Assembly (NCBI GenBank): GCA_019090365.1
Contig: JAHRWC010000105.1
Coordinates: forward strand, 1-12,106
DNA from: Flavobacteriaceae bacterium
GTDB taxonomy: Bacteria; Bacteroidota; Bacteroidia; Flavobacteriales; Flavobacteriaceae
Direction of reading: 5' to 3'
DNA length: 12,106 nucleotides
Shown here: one piece after another, positions 6,313-12,106 of the stretch
Position numbering within the stretch: the first letter of the stretch is position 1
Layout of the letters: each line of letters opens with the position of its first letter
Translations under genes and position numbers: made by a program
Notes under the pieces: model-generated
Told to the model about the DNA's origin: nothing
The model's input: only the letters and a program-made list of their open reading frames with translations
Database searches by the model: none

Positions 6313-9156
6313 TTAAGTTTTCTTTCTTTTAAAAGAAACCCAAAATATTAGAAGACATAAAACAATTAGAATACTAAAAATCCACCAACCATAAGAAAAT
6401 TCATTTTTTGTAATTGGATTATTATCCCCTGTAATCACAAAACCTGCCCAATAAAACGGATGTTTTAATAATGTGTCATTCGTATTTTTTAAATAATCTA
6501 ATTTCGCATTTTGTAGCGCTTCACTTTTAAGCTCCCCATTTTGTAAATGTTGATAAAAAGACTGCATGATTTTAGAAGTCTCTAAATCTGGCACTTCCCA
6601 AAGACTCATTACAGTACTTGAAGCACCTGCAAAAGTAAAAGCACGAGATAAACTCATGATGCCTTCTCCTTTTTGAATGGTTCCATAACCAGTTTCACAA
6701 GCACTTAAAACTACCAAATCGGATTCTATTTTTTCATTGTAAATCTGAGATGCAGTAAGGGCTTCATTATTTAATAAAAGCTCGCTGTATAATGCATTTT
6801 CTTTATTAATTTTTCCATGTAAAGCAAGGTGAAGTATTCTACTTTGTTGTGCTTGTTTAAAAAGATTTTTTGAATTTGCTTTTTCATTAATAAACGTTGT
6901 GCCCGACATGGATTCACTTATGTTTGAAATTTCTTCAATCCCTTTGGGCAACACTTGATTACCTTGATAAGAACATGCAAACCCTGTCCAATCGGTTGTG
7001 TAATTTTGTTCTTGTTCATTTAGTAAAAGCAGACTAATAGCTGGATTATAATTAATTCTATATTCTTCAACCATTAACTTGTTAGCTGAGCTTTTTAAAA
7101 TCTCAAAGGGGATATATCCAATAAAGCTATCAGGAATAATAATTAATTCTTTATTAGTTTCACTAATAATTGGTGCAACTAATGCATTAAATAATAATTG
7201 CTCAACTTCATTACTTTCAGATCTATTTATTATTGAGCTTCTTAAAATGTCAATGTTAGTTTTTGTTTTTTCTGAATTAGATAATTGCTGAAATAAAAAT
7301 GAATTATTGTTAATCTGAATTCCATAAATATATTCTTTACCTATAAAATATTGTAATACTTGTTGTGAGGAATTTAATTTTTTTTGAACCTCTTGAAGTG
7401 AAACAATTTTTAATTGCGCAGATGATTTATTGGCTAAATTTTCAAATGAAAGTATTGCATCATCTAATATTCTTGAAATAACAACACGTTTTTTAATTAA
7501 GCTATCTACATTTTTTTTATTGGGACTTTCTGAAGATTCTTCATAGAAAAGTTCTTGATTAATTTGCGCCCATTTTTGGCGTAAATCCTTGACAGATTTA
7601 TAAGCTTCTTTTTCTTCAGTATTCCCTGAAAAGGTGTTGATAGTTTGTAATTCTTCAGCTAAAATACTATTGCTGTTTAATTGTATTAATTCGAAAGCTT
7701 TCTCGGCAAAAATAAGATCATCGGTTTTCTTATATTGAAGGTAGCAAAAGGTAATTGCTTCCTTAATTATAGCATTAGTAGTTGAATTAAAAAACAGCTT
7801 TGCATCATGTGTTCTGTAAAACTTCTTGATATAGTTAATGAGGTCAATTTGTTGATTAATTAAATTTATTTTACTTGAATCTTCTTCAAATTGAAACTGC
7901 AATTGTAAGGCTTCTAAAACCACAAAAGGAGCATTGACTGTTTTTAAATCTTGAGGAGAATAATTAGCACTTTGATATGTATATTGAAGCGATCTTTTTA
8001 ATGATTCTTTTTCGTTTAAAAGAGAATATATCTTGGCTTCTTGTAGGAAAGCTTCAGCACTATTTTTATGAATTTCACCATACACTTTTTTGTGAAATTC
8101 TTTACTTAATTTTAATGAAGATAGAGCATTGTTATACTCTTTTAACTCAGTTAAAATATGAGATTTTAAAAAATAAATATCTCCAAAATCTGCTTCGTTT
8201 TTAACTACCTTTTCAATTGTGATGGCTTTGTTAATGGCCCATAAAGCACTGTCGTTTTTTTTCTGAACGGATAATATTTCTGCTAAATCACTATATCCTT
8301 GAGCGGTCCATTTATGGTTTTTTCCGTAGTATTTTTCACGAATTTTTATAAAATCATAAATGTATTTTTTTGAAACTTCATAGTTTCCTAATGCTTGTTG
8401 AACACCCGCATAACTTTCAAAAACAAAACTAATATTTGGGTTGTCATTTCCATATTTTTCGAGCCCTTCATTTAAAGCTAAGGTTGTAAACTCTAATGCC
8501 TTTACGAGGTCATTTTTATGTTTGTATGTGTTCCCTATCGCTAGATAGACTTCAGATAAAAAATTAGTTTCAGAAGTGTCTATTAATAGTAAATCGACTG
8601 CTTCCATGTAGGTTGCAATTGCTTGATCATATTTGGCTAAATCTTCATAAACAATACCTAAATTATATGCTGATATAGCAAGCTTCCATGGTGATGCATT
8701 TAATTCTTTTTTCTGAAAAAACGACTTGTTATAATAGTGTAATGTGCTATCTAATTGTGAATTAAAATAATATCCAACTCCTATAATATTGTTTAATGCT
8801 GCGATATTTTCTTTGTCTTTTAAAGATGTATACTTTTTAAGAGAAGATTTTGCAGTAGCAATAGCTTTGTTGTATTCGCCTAAATCAATTTGGATTCTAC
8901 TTCTGGTATGAAATATTTCAGCTGCTAAAAAAACGGAATCTTTTGTGTTAATTTTTTCAAGCAACCAATTATTTAAATCGATAGCATCTTGGTAATTTCC
9001 GTTTTGTTTTAAAACAATAGATTTTTCATTAATCGTAATAACAGTTTGACGATTAAATGTTGAATTATTGAATTGCTGTGTGTAGTTTGAAAGATTATAA
9101 TCTTGAGAAAACCCTATAAAAGGAATTAATAATAAGAAGAAAAATAATCTTGGCAT
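6313..9156 (-). CDS. Exported TPR-CHAT putative cysteine protease with C-terminal membrane anchor
   Basis: This 947-residue protein starts at the ATG at 9154-9156. Residues 1-18 are a signal peptide (MPRLFFFLLLIPFIGFSQ). From about residue 45 to 400 there are many tetratricopeptide repeats, for example YNKAIATAKSSLKKY, YDQAIATYMEAVDLL and LVKALEFTTLAL, then a helical region. The CHAT domain (caspase/HetF-associated, clan CD protease fold) spans about 645-905. It contains LIIIPDSFIGYIPFEIL (672-688), the catalytic His in LALHG (H780) and the catalytic Cys in LSACETG (C820), followed by GIMSLSRAFTFAGA and HPFYWAGFVITG. A hydrophobic helix (WWIFSILIVLCLLIFWVSF, about 922-940) and KRKK end the protein. 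I infer a periplasmic protease anchored at its C-terminus, with the TPRs binding partners or substrates. Both catalytic residues are present. Its neighbourhood, opposite an ECF sigma/TPR pair and an LRR lipoprotein, suggests a regulatory proteolysis role. Confidence 0.92.
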   Translation of the reverse strand: MPRLFFFLLLIPFIGFSQDYNLSNYTQQFNNSTFNRQTVITINEKSIVLKQNGNYQDAIDLNNWLLEKINTKDSVFLAAEIFHTRSRIQIDLGEYNKAIATAKSSLKKYTSLKDKENIAALNNIIGVGYYFNSQLDSTLHYYNKSFFQKKELNASPWKLAISAYNLGIVYEDLAKYDQAIATYMEAVDLLLIDTSETNFLSEVYLAIGNTYKHKNDLVKALEFTTLALNEGLEKYGNDNPNISFVFESYAGVQQALGNYEVSKKYIYDFIKIREKYYGKNHKWTAQGYSDLAEILSVQKKNDSALWAINKAITIEKVVKNEADFGDIYFLKSHILTELKEYNNALSSLKLSKEFHKKVYGEIHKNSAEAFLQEAKIYSLLNEKESLKRSLQYTYQSANYSPQDLKTVNAPFVVLEALQLQFQFEEDSSKINLINQQIDLINYIKKFYRTHDAKLFFNSTTNAIIKEAITFCYLQYKKTDDLIFAEKAFELIQLNSNSILAEELQTINTFSGNTEEKEAYKSVKDLRQKWAQINQELFYEESSESPNKKNVDSLIKKRVVISRILDDAILSFENLANKSSAQLKIVSLQEVQKKLNSSQQVLQYFIGKEYIYGIQINNNSFLFQQLSNSEKTKTNIDILRSSIINRSESNEVEQLLFNALVAPIISETNKELIIIPDSFIGYIPFEILKSSANKLMVEEYRINYNPAISLLLLNEQEQNYTTDWTGFACSYQGNQVLPKGIEEISNISESMSGTTFINEKANSKNLFKQAQQSRILHLALHGKINKENALYSELLLNNEALTASQIYNEKIESDLVVLSACETGYGTIQKGEGIMSLSRAFTFAGASSTVMSLWEVPDLETSKIMQSFYQHLQNGELKSEALQNAKLDYLKNTNDTLLKHPFYWAGFVITGDNNPITKNEFSYGWWIFSILIVLCLLIFWVSFKRKKT

Positions 9157-9176
9157 GAATAATTAAATAATTATTT

Positions 9177-9184
9177 CAAATATA
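9177..9184 (-). promoter_or_regulatory. Candidate -7 promoter element of the TPR-CHAT gene
   Basis: The minus strand reads TATATTTG, a perfect match to the Bacteroidota -7 consensus TAnnTTTG, ending 20 bases before the CHAT start codon. No TTG-type -33 element sits at the usual 19-21-base spacing, so the CHAT gene may have its own start site or may simply be read through from the DUF3109 gene 33 bases upstream. An AT-only 7-bp hairpin (9158-9175) lies between the box and the ATG. Confidence 0.4.
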
Positions 9185-9189
9185 CAAGA

Positions 9190-9759
9190 TTACTTTTTGT
9201 GCTCTTCAGCAACTTTTTCAAGGCCTAAATACCAATTCTCACCAAACTTGCGAATTAAAGACTCTTTTAAAAATTTATAAACAGGCACTTTTAGCTCTGC
9301 ACCTAGAGTACATGCGTCATTACATATTGGCCATTTATGATAATTAACGGCAGCAAACTCACTGTAATCTTGCACTCGAACAGGATATAAATGACAAGAA
9401 ATAGGTTTCTTGAAATTTACTTCACCAGCATTGTATGCATCTTCAATACCACAGCCTGCTGTTCCATTTTCTGAAAAAGTAACGTAAGCACATTCTTTTC
9501 CATTGACTAATGGAGTTTCAAGTTCGTTTAAATCGCTAGTGACATGTGTACCTTGTGCTTCAATAGCTTCAATACCTTCTTTTCGTAAAAAGGGTTTAAC
9601 TTTTGGGTAGATTTCTTCAAGAATTTTTACTTCATCTTTTGTTACAGGCGCTCCTGCTTCTCCAGCAATACAACATTCGCCTTTACAAGCTCCTAAGTTG
9701 CAAACAAATTCTTTTTCTAAAATATCTTCAGAAACTATGGTTTTTCCTAATTGAAACAT
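9190..9759 (-). CDS. DUF3109 family cysteine-rich protein
   Basis: The 189-residue protein matches the conserved Bacteroidota DUF3109 family in length and motifs. It opens MFQLGKTIVSEDILEKEFVC and continues with the family's cysteine signature: C20, C25, C29 and C30 (in CNLGACKGECC), then C90 (KECAYV), C103 (GCGIEDAY), C122 (ISCHLYPVR), C146 and C150 (PICNDAC). Nine cysteines in this arrangement suggest metal or iron-sulfur cluster binding, as in related zinc/iron-chelating proteins, but no biochemical role is established to my knowledge. It is predicted cytoplasmic, with no signal peptide or membrane helix. It lies 33 bases upstream of the TPR-CHAT gene on the same strand, so the two may be co-transcribed. 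It is divergent from MarC. It is probably a housekeeping-type neighbour, not part of the CHAT module. Confidence 0.9.
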   Translation of the reverse strand: MFQLGKTIVSEDILEKEFVCNLGACKGECCIAGEAGAPVTKDEVKILEEIYPKVKPFLRKEGIEAIEAQGTHVTSDLNELETPLVNGKECAYVTFSENGTAGCGIEDAYNAGEVNFKKPISCHLYPVRVQDYSEFAAVNYHKWPICNDACTLGAELKVPVYKFLKESLIRKFGENWYLGLEKVAEEHKK

Positions 9760-9763
9760 GCGG

Positions 9764-9771
9764 CAAATATA
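9764..9771 (-). promoter_or_regulatory. Candidate -7 promoter element of the DUF3109 gene, giving a near-leaderless mRNA
   Basis: TATATTTG on the minus strand is a perfect TAnnTTTG box and is followed by only four bases (CCGC) before the ATG. Transcription starting about seven bases past the centre of the box would begin at or next to the start codon. No clear -33 TTG is seen at standard spacing; the upstream region is A-rich. Confidence 0.5.
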
Positions 9772-9788
9772 CCTTTTTTTCCATTTTT

Positions 9789-9839
9789 AGTATTGAAAAC
9801 TAAGTCAAAAAACTATACATAAATGATGAGTTCAATACT
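9789..9839. repeat. Inverted repeat in the DUF3109/MarC divergent intergenic region
   Basis: AGTATTGAA at 9789-9797 and TTCAATACT at 9831-9839 are perfect 9-base inverted copies separated by 33 bases. After one mismatch, three more pairs (9785-9787 with 9841-9843) extend the match. It lies between two divergent genes and could bind a regulator at both half-sites or form a weak hairpin. Confidence 0.35.
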
Positions 9840-9872
9840 TAAATGAGTAATATTGCACTTTAATTGAGTGAC

Positions 9873-10454
9873 ATGGATTTTAATGTAAAAGAAATATTTA
9901 CTGCAACAATGGTTCTTTTTGCCGTGATTGATATTATTGGAAATATTCCAATTATAATTTCATTGCGTGAAAAAGTAGGGCATATTCAATCTGAAAAAGC
10001 TTCTATTATTGCTGCTGTATTAATGATCATCTTTCTATTTATAGGGGAGCGAATTTTAAATTTAATTGGAGTAAACGTAAATGAATTTGCAGTTGCAGGT
10101 GCTTTTATACTATTCTTTTTAGCTTTAGAAATGATCTTAGGAATTACTTTGTTTAAGGAAGATGATGCATCGCCAAAAGTAGCTGCGATATTTCCTATTG
10201 CATTTCCTTTATTAGCAGGGCCAGGTACACTTACCTCATTATTAGCTATACGTGCAGAGTATGCAACTGAAAATATAATTGCTGCCATTCTTATCAATGT
10301 TACTGTTATATATATAGTTTTAAAAACTTCAGCGCGAATTCAACGATTTCTTGGAAAATCAGGAATTACGATTATTAGAAAAGTATTTGGGGTAATTTTA
10401 TTAGCAATAGCGGTTAAACTTTTTGCTTCAAACATTCAAGAATTATTTAATTAA
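9873..10454 (+). CDS. MarC family integral membrane protein
   Basis: The product has 193 residues, which is usual for the MarC (UPF0056) family. It is mostly hydrophobic, with about six membrane helices. Family hallmarks are visible: the helix-1 segment LFAVIDIIGNIPIIISL, the central AGAFILFFLALEMILG, and the conserved motif IAFPLLAGPGTLTSLL. The transport role of the family is uncertain; E. coli MarC was once linked to multiple antibiotic resistance, but this was not upheld. I start at the ATG at 9873 (MDFNVKEIF). A TTG at 9864 would add three residues, but it is a rare start codon and a near-consensus -7 box (TAATATTG, 9848-9855) lies just before it. The gene is followed after five bases by a small membrane protein gene, so the two are probably one operon. 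Confidence 0.92.
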   Translation: MDFNVKEIFTATMVLFAVIDIIGNIPIIISLREKVGHIQSEKASIIAAVLMIIFLFIGERILNLIGVNVNEFAVAGAFILFFLALEMILGITLFKEDDASPKVAAIFPIAFPLLAGPGTLTSLLAIRAEYATENIIAAILINVTVIYIVLKTSARIQRFLGKSGITIIRKVFGVILLAIAVKLFASNIQELFN

Positions 10455-10459
10455 CTACA

Positions 10460-10657
10460 ATGAAATATTTAATATATTTTTTAATCATTGCTGCATTAGG
10501 ACTGATTGTTTATAATATCACTTTTTTAGATACAAAGAACTTGTTTGAAGGTGAATCATTAGTTGCATTAATAGGAATTGTAGCTTCTGCTTGTGCTATT
10601 GTTTTGTTGTTGATTTTAAAAACAGCAAAAGCAATTGAAAGAAAAGCCAAGAATTAA
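10460..10657 (+). CDS. Small two-helix membrane protein downstream of MarC
   Basis: The protein has 65 residues, starting at the ATG five bases after the MarC stop. It has two hydrophobic segments, about residues 2-20 (KYLIYFLIIAALGLIVYNI) and 35-55 (LVALIGIVASACAIVLLLIL), a short loop with TKNLFEGES between them, and a basic tail (KAIERKAKN). I do not recognise a named family. The tight spacing suggests co-expression with MarC and perhaps interaction with it. Its stop overlaps the stop of the convergent S41 peptidase gene by four bases. Confidence 0.75.
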   Translation: MKYLIYFLIIAALGLIVYNITFLDTKNLFEGESLVALIGIVASACAIVLLLILKTAKAIERKAKN

Positions 10658-12106
10658 TCTTCTGTTTCAGAAACAATTAAATTTTCTATAGAAAGTACTT
10701 TTACAATCATTGGATCTCCTTCATTTAAAATTGATTCAAAGACATTGCTTCCAAACAATTGTTGTCCAATACTTGCTTTGATGATTTTATTTAGCTGATC
10801 TGCATAATCTTCAATGTTTATTTCTGCATCATTAAAACGGGAATAAGTAATAAATTCTTGCGCTAATTCATTTGAAACATTGTAATTGTTTTTAAAATCT
10901 TCAGAAGTCATCCCATCAAATTGAGCTCTGTTTTCTTCTAAATATTCAAAAATAAAATACCCCATAAATCCGCTTCTAGAAATATACTCTAAAGTTTCAT
11001 TTTCTATGCTAGTATCTTTTGAAACAAACACATCTGGAATAATACCTCCTCCGCCATAAACAACTTTTCCTTTAGGTGTAACAAAACGCAATGAATCTGC
11101 AACTTTAATGCTGTCAACACTAATCATTTCACCGTTAGAGTATCTATTTTCATAGTCTTTATAATAGGCGTCATTTCCATTTCCATATGGACGTTGAATA
11201 GATCGACCTGTTGGAGTATAATACCTTGAATGGTCAATCTAACAGCACTTCCATCGCCTAAAGACATCTCTCGTTGCACCAATCCTTTTCCAAAAGATCG
11301 TCTGCCAATAATCATTCCTCGATCATTGTCTTGTAGGGCACCAGCAACGATTTCACTAGCAGAGGCAGAGTTTTCATTCATAAGAACGTATACCATTCCA
11401 TCTTCGAAATCTCCTTTGCTCGTAGCGTATATTTTTTCTTCTTCGCCACTTTTATTTTTGGTTACAAGAATCAATTTGTCGTCTTCAAGAAAATTATCGA
11501 TAATTTTTTCTGCAGTTGAAATATATCCTCCAGGATTATCACGCAAGTCTAGTACTATTTTTTTAGAGCCACCTTCAATTAATTCATCCAAAGAATTTTT
11601 AAATTCTGTATAGGTAGTTTCAGAAAAACGATTAATCTTAATATAGCCAAGATCTTCACTTAGCATGTAGGAAGCATCTACACTTACTAAAGGAACTTTG
11701 GTTCTTTTTACATTAAATGAAAGAAGTTCATCTTCTCCTTTTCGCGCAACTTTTAATTCAACTTTACTGTTGATTTTCCCTTTTAAAAATTTAGTAATAC
11801 TATCTCTTTCAATTTCTTCTCCAAATATTTTATGTTCATCGGCAAACAGTATTCTATCACCTCCAATAATTCCTGCTTTTGCAGCAGGCCCTCCTTCAAT
11901 ACTTCTTATCACTGCAATAGTGTCTTTGTAAACATAAAAACTGATGCCTATTCCAACAAAATTTCCTCGCATATCATCTGCATTATCTTCATATTCATCT
12001 ACAGGAATATACACAGAATGAGGATCTAAGTTTTCTAAAATTCCATTGACAGTTACATCAACAATACTATCTGTATTTACTTCATCTACATATTCATAAT
12101 CAATAT
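10654..12106 (-). CDS. S41 family C-terminal processing peptidase, frameshifted, 5' end outside window
   Basis: The reading frame enters from the right edge (YVDEVNTDSIVD, NLDPHSVYIP) and encodes a carboxyl-terminal processing protease. It shows a PDZ domain (GNFVGIGISF to about LKVARKG), the S41 core with YIKINRFSETTY and IVLDLRDNPGG, the catalytic Ser in NSASASEI (codon 11361-11363) and the catalytic Lys in SFGKGLVQ (codon 11286-11288), 25 residues apart as in E. coli Tsp/Prc. After SAVRLTI the frame breaks at 11228/11229. Reading on in the shifted frame restores the family sequence RYYTPTGRSIQRPYG, then VVYGGGGIIPDVFV, and a helical C-terminal tail to the stop at 10654. Such enzymes are exported and trim or degrade proteins in the periplasm. 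As read, translation would end at 11124 after 34 out-of-frame residues. This is either a sequencing/assembly deletion or a genuine pseudogene. The signal peptide and N-terminal residues lie outside the window. Confidence 0.88.
11228..11229 (-). other. Single-base deletion (frameshift point) in the S41 peptidase
   Basis: On the coding strand ...ACC ATT is followed by CAAGGTATTATACT. Family sequence LTIARYYTP would need one extra base (for example GCA for Ala) between ATT and CA. The frame before this point encodes the catalytic core, and the frame after it encodes the correct C-terminal region. The site is not a homopolymer. Confidence 0.8.

Noticed and set aside
7977..8204. Plus-strand open frame inside the TPR-CHAT gene
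   Set aside because: It lies wholly within a long, well-supported minus-strand gene and has no recognisable protein features.
9864..9872. TTG start adding three residues to MarC
   Set aside because: TTG is a rare start, and the ATG at 9873 gives the usual MarC N-terminus.
9986..10297. Minus-strand open frame of 103 codons opposite MarC
   Set aside because: It is antisense to a clear MarC gene and its composition is that of a complementary-strand artefact.
11124..11228. 34-residue C-terminal end of the first S41 frame, and the second frame read as a separate gene starting at 11127
   Set aside because: The 34 residues are out of frame relative to the family. The other frame continues the same domain upstream of its ATG, so the two are one broken gene, not two genes.
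11230..12029. Plus-strand open frames opposite the S41 peptidase
   Set aside because: Their Ser/Leu/Pro-rich translations are shadows of the minus-strand protease gene.

Overview
The window looks like chromosomal DNA of a marine-type member of the Bacteroidota, most likely Flavobacteriaceae. Base composition is strongly AT-rich. Shine-Dalgarno sites are largely absent, and two genes carry Bacteroidota-type -7 boxes (TAnnTTTG). The protein families also fit: a surface protein opening with QVGIN after its signal peptide and ending in the PDYVFE/HLPGV tail, a TPR-CHAT protein, a DUF3109 protein and a Bacteroidota-style C-terminal processing peptidase. The first 19 bases are the Nextera/Tn5 mosaic-end adapter, so the left edge is an artefactual contig end and not genome.

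Layout, left to right. Bases 20-606 (minus) hold a lipoprotein of unknown function that loses its 3' end at the adapter junction. Bases 798-4205 (plus) encode a 1135-residue secreted, modular repeat protein. It has a 15-residue YGxYNN repeat, a 17-residue YadA-head-like NxAIG repeat, three copies of a 26-residue linker and a C-terminal coiled coil. A long imperfect inverted repeat follows. Then come an ECF-type sigma factor (4362-4898) and a translationally coupled membrane protein with an anti-sigma-like N-terminus and TPRs (4895-5605). A leucine-rich-repeat lipoprotein (5765-6295) converges on a 947-residue exported TPR-CHAT putative protease (6313-9156, minus). The CHAT gene lies just downstream of, and in the same direction as, a DUF3109 cysteine-rich protein (9190-9759, minus). 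Divergent from that are a MarC-family membrane protein (9873-10454) and a 65-residue two-helix membrane protein (10460-10657). The right end is an S41 C-terminal processing peptidase (minus, 5' end outside the window) broken by a one-base deletion at 11228/11229.

The most interesting block is 4362-9156. By predicted topology the TPR half of the anti-sigma-like protein, the LRR lipoprotein and the CHAT domain would all lie outside the cytoplasm, while the sigma factor and the N-terminal half of its partner are inside. I infer, without proof, an envelope signalling module. In it the TPR-CHAT protein could cleave or sense its neighbours and so release the sigma factor. The large surface repeat protein upstream could be one of the regulated genes. 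The remaining genes look like ordinary flavobacterial chromosome.
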